Shown: positions 49,617-62,700 of the stretch, piece by piece
Layout: every line of letters starts with the position of its first letter
Numbering within the stretch: the first letter of the stretch is position 1
Assembly (NCBI GenBank): GCA_009792885.1
Contig: WMCF01000006.1
Location: 3,043,419-3,107,418 of the forward strand
DNA: 64,000 nt
From: Eremophila alpestris peregrina
Taxonomy: Eukaryota; Chordata; Aves; Passeriformes; Alaudidae
Direction of reading: 5' to 3'
Notes under the pieces: generated by a model
Database searches by the model: none
Seen by the model: the letters and a program-made list of their open reading frames with translations, nothing else
Told to the model about the DNA's origin: nothing
Position numbers and translations under genes: made by a program

Positions 49617-52600
49617 GCAGCACCACCCAGGTGTCTTAGTTCTTTGCCACAGGACATCCAAAGCCCTGGAATCAGCATTTTCCATAGGCAGGGCTAGGAG
49701 ACAATGGCTGTTCTTGTAGCACCAGGAGACACTTGAGCTTGGATTTGTGAGTTCCCGTTTTGCCAGAGCAGTCATGCAGCATGGAGATTCCCTTGGCTGA
49801 GGCAGCTGCCTGGGCTGTCTCGGGGGAAAAGCTGCAGGTCAGGACATGTGCTGGTTCATCACTGCCCAGGAGATTTCTTGCCAGACGTCTTGTCAATCAG
49901 AGATCTCCCTGATGGCATCCTGTCTGTCCCTGTGCAGCACTGCTTCAGCCATCTGAAGCCTGAGGTGCTGGAACATCTCCACCTCAGCCATATTTTTTTG
50001 ACCTAGAAATAGTTTTCTCAGGGCAGGCAAGATCTTCTTCACTTCTAGTTTAGTCCTGCCCTCTGTAGCATCTGATATTTGAAAACAGAGGCTCTAGCTT
50101 CTTCTGAACAATACCAGAGATGCCAGAAAGTATAGCAATAACAATATGTGTGTGTAGGAAGGCACAGACAAGAGCACTGTTCTAGCAGACAGCCTTGTTT
50201 ATGTTGGCAGTAAACAAGGTTGTGTTTTGAACCTCTCTTCATCTTATAGTCTTGATTTATCTTCAATGCTAAGGGCCTGTGCTGGTGATTGGAAATCCCT
50301 AAGCTTTGGAGCACAGACCCAGATGTGTGCACCATCTCTAGGAGGTCTGTCAAACCTTCTTCCCAAGGCCTAGGGTAGAGCCAGATGGACAGGGCTGCCT
50401 TTCCATTGTGTGTCACCTGGGGAAGGTGGGATGCCTGCTTCGCCTGCCACTCCCTGCCCAAAGTCCTAATACTGCAAAGGTGTTCGTGCTGGGGTGGATT
50501 TTGCAATCCAAACATTTCCATTAGGAACTGGAATCAGACCAAAATACTGGATTACCAGCCTGTTTTCAGAAGGTAGGAACTAACTTTGCACTCTCTGGAT
50601 ATGGGCTGAAATTAAATTGGTGGAGCAGAGTCAAAATGTCAGTTCCCTGTAGAAGTCCAACAACTTCTTGAATTTTTTTTTTCTTCTTTTCTCTTGTAGC
50701 TGAGCATCATCCCATACCATCTGGGAGCTTGTTAGAAACTGAACTCCCCTTTTGTTCCCCTCATGAATACAAATAATTTTGTAGTTATCTTTCTTGTGCT
50801 GATAAGAGAATATTGGTTCAGGGGTCCCATAGCTCCTGTTCTCCCTGGTTTTTACCTTCTGGATTGTTGACTCATGAGAGCATGATACTGTGGGCTCCTT
50901 GCTGTTATTAATTACATGATGTGTATTGGTTTGTCTTTGGGCGTTGGTCTTTAGTCTTGGAATCTTGCAAATATTTTAAACAATCAGCCTATTGTTTAGC
51001 AAGTGCTCTACACACACTGTAGGCCTTTTGTGAATTTCAGTTTAAAAAAATAATAAAAGAATGACTAATGGAGCACAAACGGTGCTTGTGACACTGTAGT
51101 CCATTGTGTAACTATTGAGAGCAAAATTTGCATTCCTAGAAAAGCTTGTTCACAGTCAAAATATAGGACATTCTCTTTATGGCTCATGGGAAAAGATGTA
51201 CTGTATATTCAGCTCAGGATGCTACTTGGAAGGATCAACTTTTAAAAAATGTCATTTTCCTCCCTTGGAACATTGAAGTCAGACTGAGACCCGGCTTTGC
51301 TTGGCAACAGAAGTGACTTTTTCATTCAGGCAAGTGACATGGGGGGCTGTTTAAGGTCTGTCACATACATGCACCATGGTTTGTTTGCTAAAATGGCTTC
51401 TCTTTTAGATGATGGTAAACTTTGACATTGATGGTCCTTTTGAATAGTGAGAGTACATTATTATATAATATAAATGTCTGCCTTCTCTGAGTTCCAGAGG
51501 CAGCCTGGCAGTCTGTGCTTTTCTTTCCTTCAAAAGCATATTTGTTTATGGCTTTGAGTTCTTCCCCTCCGAAGTTGTCATAGCTCAAGCAGAGGTTAAA
51601 CTGGGATCTTTAAATGTTTAGAAAAATTGAGTTTCAGTCAATTCACCTGAAACTTGTAGCTGTCCTGCATGTGCCTCAAAAGATGGTACTGGGTGCTCAG
51701 AGGGGTAAGGCTGCATCTTGTATGTGCTATAGGTAGTTTTCTGTGGCATTTGTTGTCTAGGTAGAATTAGTCTGTTTTGGCGTTCTATTTTGCTGTGAAT
51801 AGTTAAGATCCAGTCACTCTCACTGGAGATGCCACTCCTTTGTCTGTCAGTGTAATCTCTCTGGGAAAGGCTTGCCTGTTATAATGGGCACGCGTGGTGC
51901 CATTGATTGCGGGATTCCTGTCCTGGGAGGGGTGGTGTTAAAGTGCTAAAACTTAATTTAGAGCAGCAGAGCCTGTTCTAGCCCCATGGCAGAGTGGAAG
52001 CCAGCACAGAGTGCCCAGCTCCTGCTGCAAGGCCCTGGTTCCGGCAAGATGCCAGCTGAGCTTTCAAGTGCTTGCCTGGAGAGGGTTGTATGAGGGCTTG
52101 TGAGGACCCTTAGGAGTATGTGTATATACACAGATAAGGACTGTGGGAACCACTTAGCACAGATCCACAGAGAGCTGCTGCAAGTGGGAGAGTCTGATGT
52201 GGGCAACAGCTGGGTGTCCCAGGCCAGTTCAGCCAGCACTGACTAGGACAGAGTCATATTCATGGGGAACAAGCACTGGTTTGTCTGCCTCTGCTCTGAT
52301 GTGACCCAAGAGGTTTCTCAGTATTACCTTTTTCTTCTCTTGAAGAAACAGGAGTGTTGGAAGTATTGAGAAGGGAGTGTTGTCAGTCTGAGTTTGGGAC
52401 GTGAGCGGGGAGCACTCACTACCTCTGCAGCATTAGACTTGTAAGAGAACTGCCCAAGTGCTACAAGTGCTTCTATTCATGGCCCTGCTTTAAAGTCACA
52501 TCAATTAGACCCAGCTCTCTTGGCATCCAAAGCTTCCAAATTAAATTATATTTGCCACTCGTCATCATTAATTTGCAGTTTCCACCTTGATTAATTTTTA

Positions 52601-53280
52601 GGAATGTACATAATGAGAGACTTATGAAAAAACAGGAAGAGAGGAAATGGAAATTTGCCCTTGACAGTGTTTTTCTCATTTATGACCTCTGTGTCTGAAA
52701 TTGTATTGCTCAGTGGTGCATTTTGTCACCTGTTTTCCGTGTCAGTTCAGTGACTATTGAAACAAAATATTCTGTTTGATACAGAAGAAATGGTGTGAGC
52801 AGCTCATTCCAATTAGTGTCTGAGTAATTGGCACATCTTTGTGAGCAATGAAGCAGCTGCTTGTTGTACTGACAGGGAAAGAATATTCATAAAGAAGGTG
52901 CTGGAAAGGTGGCTTTATCATCACTGACTACTGATTTTGGTTGTGTTGTTTATAGGAGTGAGCCAGGTTAGTATTTTAAGACATGTACTGCAATTCAAAG
53001 TGGGCCTGTTTTCCAGAGGTGAGTTTTTCTTCTGTTCCTTTTTTTTTTTATTATTTTTTTTGTAGGGTTCTGGGTGTTAAATTCACACACGTATTCCTAT
53101 TCCTGGATTTAGGCGGGGAACTTTGTGGATCAGAACTTAATCTTTTCTTCTTCCTTTTTATGGTCTCTGGGTTTTTTTGGTTTATTTTGTTTTGGTTCTT
53201 TGTTTGTTTGTTTTTAGACAGTATCTTATTTTGAAGCAAGACCAAAGTCTTGTTTTTAACTTTTCAGTCTGAACAAGTGT

Positions 53281-53495
53281 CATAGAACAATAGAGTGGTT
53301 TGGGTTAAAAGGGACCTTAAAGATCATCTAGTTACAACCCCACTACCATGGGCAGAGACATCTTCCACTAGACCAGGTTGCTCAGAGCCCCATCCAACCT
53401 GGCTTTGAACACTTCCAGAAATGCAACATCACAACATCTTTGTGCAACCTGTGCCAGTGATTCACCACCCTCATCATACCAAGTCCCTTTCTGCG
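53281..53495 (-). mobile_element. CR1 LINE fragment, minus strand
   Basis: The left end CATAGAACAATAGAGTGGTT is the reverse complement of the CR1 3' terminus. It is followed by GGTTAAAAGGGACCTTAAAG, CTAGACCAGGTTGCTCAGAG and GAACACTTCCAGAAATGCAA, all close to typical avian CR1. About 215 bp remain, and it lies inside MTMR2 intron 1. Confidence 0.94.
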
Positions 53496-56400
53496 TAGGA
53501 TTTACTTGTCTTTGGGTTGATGTATATAATTTATATTCTTGCTGATCAGAAGTCTGGTAGAGTGACTATATGAATAATTTATGTTTTTGCTGAATAGAAT
53601 AAGGCACACTTCTAAGAGCTTGCTCAGAAATGACCTTTCTGAGTAATTACAGACTGAGATGATTTAGCCAGATCACAGCTCATAATAATTTTGTTACTTT
53701 TGTCTAATATCTTGCCAGAAATTGTTGTTTGGTTTTAAGTGATACATGAAATTGGTTGTTGTGACTTTTTTCTTGAGTCACATGACCTAAGAGAAGAGGT
53801 TGTATGGAGTGGTCATCCTTAGGCCTGATATCACAGAAAGCTTTTCATAGAGATCTAGTAGGAGTTTTTCTTTCCTCTGGAATGTGGAGACAGCAAAGTA
53901 AAATGTCCTGGATTTGGAGTATGAAGAACGTTGTATTAAGTTCTCAACAGCAGGAGTAAGGATGCAACTAGGAGAGCTCAGTCCTGCAGAAATGGTGCAT
54001 TTGTCTGCATCAGGTTAAAGCTTCAGGCTTCATGATTTGATTCTGGCAGTTTCTTTGCATCTTTGTGCTTATCTTCTACCTGACTTGGGTTCACTGTCAT
54101 GCTGAGATCCTCACCATGTCAAATCACCCTCTTCAGAAGCTTGTACTTGTGCTTTCTACTTCCAGGGGAAACTTGCTTCTCTATGCTAGGACAGAAAGAA
54201 CTTCATAGTCAAACTTTTAGTGTAACAGTTGCCAAGCAAATGGCAACTACGAGTTTTGTTTCTCTTCCTGGGCTTTCTTATACATCACATTTTTTACGTT
54301 GCAGGGAGATTGCCTTTTGTCATTAATGGCAAATGCTATTTAATGATACTTTTTGAAGTGGCTTGAGACTTTATCACCGGTTTCACCTGAAATATTTTCC
54401 TGCATGTTCATAGTTTAACAAGTCAAGTTTGTGCATCACAGACACTTCTGTTTGCAGCTTCTTTCCATCTTTGTTGATGGTTTAAGCTCAGCATGCTGGC
54501 ATACCTTCAGTTCTGTTATGGGTGCAGTAATACCTTTCAGTTGCCTGAACAGGAACCACTGGAGGCATCTGTCAGAGTCTGAATTATGTTTGAAAATCAT
54601 CTGGCATGTTGTGGGATAGTCCTAATAATAACAATGAACACTTTATCAGGAGTTGAGTCACTGTACTTGGTTTCCAGTGTAATACTCTTATTATTTGCAT
54701 GTACGTATTCCATATAGCCAAAGGGTTACTACTGCATGCAGACATTGTATAAGACCATTGTGCCGACAGCTCACATTTCGACTCATTTATCATTCAAAAT
54801 CCATCTATAAAGAAAAACATTTAAATAATAAAAATAATTACCAAGGTGAAAGACACAGATCAGTGTTAGTTGCATCCTAGAGCTGTTTCTTGCTTCTGCA
54901 TGGGGGGGGGAATGAGGAGAGGAGTAAATAGGGATGGCAATCACAGGAGTAAGCTGCTTTCTCTGAAGATGCTTTTGACCTGTTGAAGGGGTCTTTTTTT
55001 GTACTTAACATAGACATCCATCAACAAGGACAGTGAAGAGCTGCCTGGGCTTGAAGCATGGGGAAGAGAAAAACTTCCAGAGGGTCCTTGGTCTTCCCTG
55101 GTTCCTCACAGGAGCTCACTTATTTTCCCTGTAGGCAGAGCTCAAAGTATTTTGTGAATCTATGTTGTTTCCCAGAACCTTAATGAGGTTCAGAGACAAG
55201 TAATTTTGCATGTTTAAGTAGTATTGCAGCTGGCAATGACTGGCACAGCTCTTGTGATTTTTAACCCTGGCTGAGATCTGTCCAAATCTACCTGTGTTCT
55301 CCGATGTCTGTCAGGTGCCCCTCAACCCAGCACTTATATGTGCCCGTCGTGCCCTGGCCATCCCTCGTGTCTGCTCTGTGTTGCCTTACTGGTGAAATGC
55401 AGCTGTTGGGGGCTTGTCCCTGTGAGAACAGAATGTCCTCAGTGGGGTCCTCAGCACATTAAACTGATGCCAGACATACCCATCAGTCTGCCAAAAGTAC
55501 TGCACCAGACAGCTTTAACTTTACATTGGCAAAAGCTGGGATAATGTGCAGAAGCTGTGACAGAAGCACAAGTAAATGATTTGCCTGAGATGATGCAGAA
55601 GGGCTGGTGGCAAAGCATGGAGGGAGCTCTGGTGTCCCCACTCTGGGTTTGCGTGCCGGTCCCAGGAGGCTCTCCTGCCCTCCCCCACCCAAAGGCATGT
55701 GAGACTGTGTGGTTTGAGGATCTTTGCTGTCGTATTGGCAGCAAAGGGGAGCTAAAATTGACTAAACCACTGAAACTAATAAACTTCTCATGTGCATGCA
55801 GGGACATCAGATTAATTAGTTTGCTAAGCAGTGGAGCTGGAGCTGTGCAGCTGCCTGACAACAGTAAGAGGAGGGAGCTGCAAACCGGCGGCCTTTCTGC
55901 TGTCTGCTCCTTCCTTCCTTCCATCTCAGCTCCCTGGAAATGGCACATGAGGAGAACAGAGGTAGTGAGCCAAACATATGCAACCTGTGCATACTGTACT
56001 GAGCTGCATAACCCAGGGGTATTGTTCACTGTGTCTCCAGACCTTGCTTCCCAAAAGCTTCCACTGCTGGCACTGGAAGGAGGCTTCACTGGTGGTTTCT
56101 GCAGGAGCACAGGGACATTGGTGTGGGGGTGTGGGGAGCTTTTGAAAATCCACTTCTAAAATGCAAATGCTTTCCTTCTTTAACAGCCACTTGAAGCCAA
56201 GCATGATCAACAAACACAAAACACTTTCACAGCTCAGACATGCTGTGGATTATGATTCTACCCCCTTTTTTATTTTTCCCCTGCATAATGCTGTTTGCTC
56301 CTTAGTTTGGCAAAGTGAAATTAATTAACAATTTCATAAAAATCTTTGGTATACAATGGTTAGATAATCGCTGCTTGTGTATTAAGCAGTCACTGGGAAT

Positions 56401-57010
56401 GTACCCAGGCAGAAAAGTTGTGAAAGTTGTGTCAGCAGAAAAACTGGTGAAATTTTGATCCTTTTGTTAGCACTCTCCCTCCCTGGGAGCTGTTCAGAGC
56501 AGGTTAGACAGATGGCTCTTGGGAGCTGTTTAGGTCTGGCTTGTCCTGGCTTTGAGGCAGAGAGACTAGCACACTACACTAAACCTGTCCAGTCTTTCCA
56601 TCTCCCTTTTCTGTCTCTAAAGGACGTTAAATTTTGGATGCAAATGCTTCTAGCCATAGGTTACAGTGATTTTGCACTGGTTGTTTGCTTGAGTAAGCTG
56701 CACTTTGTATGGGGTACAGGGCCAGGTCAGCTGCTGGTGTGCCCTGGCTTAGGTACTTACACCTGTGCTAAAGGATTTGTAAACTCAGCAGAGTTACTGA
56801 CCTTTAAAATGCATTTAAATACACAGAAGTGTGGGCCCTGAAAGGGGAGGGAGCTAGAAGGCTTCTGGAGGCTTACCCTGAGCCTCTGGCTCCCCCGGCT
56901 GGAGCCAGTGTGGGAGAAGGCACAGTGGGGACTCAGGGACACGAGTCAGGCTTGTCACCCAACGATAAAGGCATCCACAGTATCTGCTTGCTCTTCATTG
57001 ATAACTTTAA

Positions 57011-57045
57011 GTACCTTTGAGTACCTTAAAGTACACTCTAAGTAC
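57011..57045. repeat. Degenerate 10-bp GTAC repeat
   Basis: GTAC occurs at 57011, 57021, 57031 and 57042, with units GTACCTTTGA, GTACCTTAAA and GTACACTCTA. The spacing of 10, 10 and 11 bp is close to one helical turn. It is probably a small decayed minisatellite. Confidence 0.75.
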
Positions 57046-58950
57046 CATCTCCTTATAGGTTGCTGTGCAGTAAACGGGTGCTGCTCTGTGGAATGATTAA
57101 ATTAAGTGTTGCTTTTTTTTTTTTTTAACATGCTTTTAAAAACCAAGTTAATTAAACGGGTAAAAACACGAGGGTGAACACTTGGAAAATGAAGACTGAC
57201 CGTGCAGAAACCAGGCTGAAAGAAGTTTCAAGGGAACACATAAGGGGTCTGAGCTCATTTAAGTAAAGTAATGTAAAAATGTGGTTTAGTGCTAAGCCTA
57301 ATTTAGCATGCCTGCAGGCTGCTGTGCGCAAAGTGTTCTCAGCCTTCCTCATCATCTCCAGATACAGATTCCTTCCCTCTCTGTGTGCTGCATCTGATGA
57401 TTTATTTAGCCATGTAATGAATCCAATCAGTCTTGTTACCCAACAGAAGACTCTCTTCATGTTTATTAATAGTTTACTGCCCCTTCAGATTGAACCGTGC
57501 ATCCCATGATGCCCATCCAGCACAGTGGAGATGGCAGCAGTGTGCAGTCTGGATTGAGAGGAGGGGGGAATGTGAGCAGCCCATCAGCAGCAGCAGACAC
57601 TTCATACCAATTTTGTTGTAATGTGAAATGATACACAAATTCAGTGCTTATATGAGACCTTTTCAGTCACAATAATGGGAGGTTTTGCAGATTCAGTTCT
57701 TGCTGTTTTAGTGTAAGATAATTTTCTGCCTGAACAGAGACTGGGGTGGCTGTGGCATGAGTTGTATGCACAAGTGCCACTGACTGTCTGGAATTATGTG
57801 AGTTTACCTGGCAACACTGCAGGAGCTGAGCAGGTTGGGAAGCTGGGTGATTAGCTGTTGAACCTTGTACAACAAGTGCCTGCAGTGGAATTGTGCTAAT
57901 CGATTGGCACACCAGTGTCTTGTATTTTAAATAACTTTTTACTGTTCCTAAAGGTTCCATTTTGAAGTTTCTACTTCATAGGATGAAAGAGGTGCCAGTG
58001 CTCTTTAATTCTTGAACAGACAGGACTAACTCCCAGCAAGAGCCCAATTTTTCTGTAGTCCTTTTTGTTTTTAACACTCCCTGTGTAATACTTTGCCAAA
58101 CTCCAAAGAACAGAAATAAAAATGGAACATTTTGGCCTTTCGGTGGCTGTTTATCAGCAGCAAAACAATTTTCAGACAATTACCAAATCTCCAGGCCCTT
58201 TAGAAGCTCAGACATAGCTATTTCTAGGTTGTCACATGTCTAATTAATATAAGTAGTAATGGTAGTACTCCTGCTGGTATTCTGCTTCGGCCAAGGCTAG
58301 GCTTCCAAGGCTGATAGCTGATCCTTAGGAGTGTCTTTACACCCAGCTAAAACCTTTCTGGGGTCTATAAGAGTGTGGGAATTAATTGGCACAGGTAGCA
58401 TTTATTGCTGTGCCGTGTACTTCAGGGAGTAATGGTGTACCACATAGGATCTTTCTTTACAGTCATCTGGGGTTTTAAAAGCCTTAGTATCAAATGCTAA
58501 TTTTAAGCAACTAGGGTTCTAGGAGAAGTTGCAGCATAAAAATGCTATAAAATATAAGCTTATTTTAATTGTTTACAGCTATATTAGGAAAACTGTATAG
58601 AAAATGATAATTTTTGTTTTGCTTTGTTATTTAGTGAATCGCATTTTATATCACCAGAGACACATGCTGGGAGAGTCTTCTTAATTCTGCTCAGCTTTGT
58701 ATGTACATATCCTTGAAGAAGAAAAGTTGTGTGTGATGAGAAGAGTTTTAATTCTGAATTTCTTCCACCAGCGTACAGCTGCGGTTGGAGCTGTGCTGGC
58801 GTGTGTTCAGGAGTCTGTCTGTTTTCATCCCCTTGCAGCACACTAATATCTCCCATCTGAAGGGCTGGAATGGAGGCCCTTAGTTTCTGTAATGTAGTAT
58901 TTGATCCAGTGCTAAGGAAACTTCCCCATCCAACCATTCAGAAGCCAGTC

Positions 58951-59480
58951 TGACAGACTCTCTCACCACCTGAGCTGGGACCAAAGCCCCTTTGCAGCTG
59001 CACACCCCATGCTCACAGACAGACCAGGTTTCCGTGCTGTCTCGACCCCAGGTTTCCACAGCAGAGTCTTAGACATCCCAATCCTTCAAATAATTTAATC
59101 ATGGTATAATAACTAATTAGCAAAATAGCAGCTTGAGCTAGTGTCTTCAAGGAGGTACCCCAAACAGAGGAAACCCTGGGCTTTTATACCCTAGCAGTCT
59201 AAATGCAGGAAGGTCTGGGGTCATTGGCTCCTGCTGTGTCTCTGAGTGTCCGGTCACCTGGCTGGGCCACAAGGTCCTCAGGCCCTTGGCTGTGCAAAGG
59301 GTTGGCAATTCTGGCCTCTTGGCTCGGGCTCTCACCACACACAGCTCAACCTGCAGCTCCACTGCAGCTGCTCACCCAGCTTCAGGCTCTGAGTGTGTTC
59401 CTCAGCACAAGCTGCTGGTTGTGTTAATGTTGGCTCAGTCTGAGCTGAGTTTTAGTAATGAGTTGTGCAGGCTTTGGTAA
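58951..59480 (-). mobile_element. LTR-like block, minus strand, limits uncertain
   Basis: Read on the minus strand, a GGGTATAAAAGCCCAGGG element (complement around 59181-59188) is followed about 85 bp later by ATTAAA (complement of 59094-59099). This TATA-to-poly(A)-signal layout is the same as in the clear LTR at 29.8 kb. A related CCAGGTTTCC-type motif occurs twice downstream. I could not find convincing terminal inverted repeats or a target duplication, and there is no internal retroviral region. It could instead be unique intron sequence with chance motifs. Confidence 0.35.
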
Positions 59481-59660
59481 TCCCTGGTAATGGCAAGTAG
59501 ACCAGGTTCTCTTAAAGCACTGCAGAGGGCTGAATAACTGAGAGTGGAAAGGGCAGGAATAGTGAAAATGCCTGATATGACTGTAAGTGAGTGACTGGAC
59601 TTGTCAGCTTTTGACTTTCTTGAGCACAGTTTTGATGCACTCTGGTGTTTCTCTTTGTAG

Positions 59661-59766
59661 CGCTTCCACGTCGCAGTCGGACCATTCCACTCACACCAAA
59701 TCTGCTTCTGCTTTGTCGTCTGACTCCATCTCCACCTCAGCAGACAACTTCTCTCCAGATTTAAGG
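59661..59766 (+). CDS. MTMR2: MTMR2 exon 2, residues 28-63
   Basis: The first base completes the Ser codon begun in exon 1; the next 105 nt encode 35 residues starting ASTSQSDHSTHTKSAS and ending ISTSADNFSPDLR. The acceptor is TTTCTCTTTGTAG and the donor is G|GTATGT at 59767, leaving phase 0. The sequence is Ser/Thr-rich and closely follows mammalian MTMR2 (STSADNFSPDLR is the same as I recall it). The Ser-Pro in NFSPD is Ser59 here and corresponds to human Ser58, a reported ERK site that controls endosomal targeting. The PH-GRAM domain follows in later exons outside the window. The exon is too short to be identified without the exon 1 junction and the MAML2 neighbour, but together these make the call firm. 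Confidence 0.95.
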
Positions 59767-62700
59767 GTATGTATGTTTTGTCTCAAAAAAGAAAAAAATA
59801 CAGAAATGTGACCTCCTTCAGAGAACATCTTGCTTCTGTGAGTTGGCTATGGTAAAATAATGTAAGCTTTCAGTAATGCCAAAATGTATTTAGCTAAATT
59901 ACTGAAAGGACCTGAAGTCAAACAGGTGAAATTGAAGTTTAATCTCTACTGTGTGATGTCCTTCTTCATAAAGTTGTTTAATCTTGAAAAAGGTGACTGC
60001 TATCCTCACTTGGAGATGAATTTTCAAAGCTGCTCCATTTTCTTTTAGGTGCTTTAAGTATGTGAAATCCTCAACCTGTCAGTTGTATGTACTTTTTCTT
60101 CCTGTTATATATATATGTATATGAGGTGTTCTGTCTTGAGAACTTCTGCTTGTTGGTAAACATGGAGTGCTTGGAAGTACCTTCTTTCAGAGAAAGATTG
60201 CAATCTCCAAGCTGATAAAAATAATCTTCTGTCACAATGAATTGCTCTGACATAAAAAAGGTCCAAACAGGGCTCTTTTAAGTCTGCTATTAGATTAGTT
60301 AATTATAAATTCAGAGTTCTAGTTCAGTGTCAGGAGTTTTGAAAGCTATCTGTATGTTCCTTTTATGAAACCAAGGGGTTTGTTGATTTATCTTAGCTTT
60401 TGAAAAAAAAGTCCCTTGGTATAAAGCTGTTGGTACTGGTACGTTCTAGTAACAACTTGAACATTTCTCAGCTGTAAACACAGTAAAATTGCATAAAAAT
60501 CTCTGAGTACAAAGGTAATTCATTTGACAACCATGATGGTTTTTCATCCCATGAGTGTTGTCTCAGTCATCCATAATTAATAACAAAGAGTCCACTTGTT
60601 CATAAGTGACAAGAATATGAATGTTTTTTTCTAAAGGCAGATAATTAGCCAATTTTAAACTAAGATTTGGAAATTAATCAGTAGTTTATGTGCATTCTAT
60701 GATAGTTTGCACCTTTTGCCTATGGATACAGAAGGTTATCTTCTGAACACGGCTGGGTATGGAAATTTGTAGTATGTCTGAAGTTTTTCCTCTGTGAAGC
60801 CAGGGTGTTAGTCACTCTAACATATAGAAAACAGCATTTTTAGGCTGAGGCATAGTGGCTTATTGATATGAATAAGACTGCAAATTCTCCCACAGCTTTA
60901 ACTGTATAACATTATATATATAATATTATAAAAAAATTAAACTCATTTTCTTATTGATTTTTTTACATAAGGTAAGGTTTGCCTATGTGGAGTTCCTTTT
61001 TCAGTTTTGATGTGCAACTCAACGTGTCTTCTCACAGTTTTTGTGGCATTTGAGGGCTACCTTTAGAAGTAGATTACAAGCCAATATTTCCTTTTTAAAT
61101 TTGAAGTTGTCTTTCCCTTCTGGTGGTTAAGATGGCTCAACATGTTTTTTCTTGCAATCCTGATTGTGTCTTGTGACCCTTTCCTCCCTTTTATTACCTT
61201 ATCTGTGTGAACTGTAAGCTGTCTGGACAGGGATTCCAGCTCTTCTCAGCCTGTCTGGTTTCCCATTCAACAGGGCCTCTGTACTCACTAGCAGTCAAAA
61301 ACAGTGTCCACAGAGGAATGTTCACGTAGCTGCGTGAGAGATTTGTTTCAAGCAGAAGATGCCTGTATGTTCCTGGAGGTCATTAGGAGCCCATAATTTC
61401 GTGGTGTGCCATAGTTCCTGTAATATGCAGGAGTGATTTCTTCACAGCCTGCCCACTTTTTTATTTCTAAGCAATCTAAAGTTCTGCCTTGGTTGGAACA
61501 AATGCTGCTCCTCTTTCATTTTAGAGTAGTGTGTCAGGAGAGATGGTAAAGCAGAGGATTATTGTTTTACAATGAACTCTCTGCAGGCTAAGTGTGAGCA
61601 CCTGCTTCTGCTGGCAAAAGGCTTCTTGCTCTTCACCTACATCAGCTCTATGTGAACACAGTTCAGCACATGTCTTCTGTGCTTCGCCTAAAGCTTACTC
61701 TTGCAGAGGTGGTGGGAATGGCTGCAGTGCAGCTGTGTGTAGGTGTAAAGCTGGGTCATTCCTTTACACTCCAGTGGCTGCTTGTCAGTGGTAGGCAGAC
61801 CTACAGGTTGGCTTAATTCTCCTAGAGGAACTCCTCATTCCTCATTCCTGAGAGTGTCTTATGCTAGAGAGCAGTTCTTGGGGGTCAGATGATCTTTACC
61901 TGTGTACAGCCTCTGGTGTTGGTATTGCCTGTGCAACTGCAGACCCACCATTTGTCCTCAGATCATCACTGTCACTGCTGGTGTGTTACTGTTTGCTGCC
62001 TGCTGCCAGCTCCCAAAGGGAACAGAAATTATGAGTGGTGGTCAGCTAATGCTGATGATTTCTTTCAGGTTTTAAGTCAAGGACAATGGATGTTCTTTCC
62101 CAGGGCTTGTCATTCTTTGTCTGGTTTTCTTCAAATTGACATCTCTGTCACATGACAGTTCTACAAGTTTTGAAAGCCAGTTCTGTGAGAGATTTTTTTA
62201 AGGTCCCGATTGTTTTTGCTATTTTCTTTGAACTTTCTGGGGTGTGGCCTTGCTTTGGATATTGCAGGTGAGGCAGTACTGTTAACTGATGCAGTGGCAT
62301 GAGCATGTTCTCTGCTCTAGCTCTTTCCTTACATGCCTGAGTGTCTTGTGCAGCTTTCATTGGCACAAGACAGCATGAACTCCCAAGTGTTACCAGGTAC
62401 TGAGATTTAAGCTAAACATCTCATTACTGTGGGACAAAAAGAGGTCCCACATTGTTCCTGAAAGAACAAGCCCTGAAGAAGAAACTGATGCATTTTGTGG
62501 TAACCCTGTGGTATGGATGGCAGGTGCTTGGGGCTATGCAGTGTTCTCACAGGAAGGTGTTGCATCCGTTAGCTTTTAGAGGCTGAAAATAAGCTTTTCA
62601 AGATTTTGAAGTGGGTATGCCAGTTATGGGATTATGGTCTTGTGTGTTTAAATTTTTTGCTGCTAGAGTGAATTGCTACGTGGATTCATCATCACTCCTA

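Larger units (their letters stand above)
37990..59660 (+). other. MTMR2: MTMR2 intron 1
   Basis: A 21.7 kb intron from the GTACCG donor to the acceptor TTTCTCTTTGTAG at 59660. It holds a candidate alternative exon close to exon 1, four CR1 fragments, a polypyrimidine tract, a small GTAC repeat and an LTR-like block just upstream of exon 2. Frames inside it, including overlapping 200- and 219-codon frames on opposite strands at about 55.45-56.16 kb, have no recognisable family and are treated as non-coding. Confidence 0.88.

Noticed and set aside
55451..56159. Overlapping 219-codon (minus) and 200-codon (plus) frames in MTMR2 intron 1
   Set aside because: Two long frames on opposite strands of one GC-richer patch point to low stop density, and neither product is recognisable.
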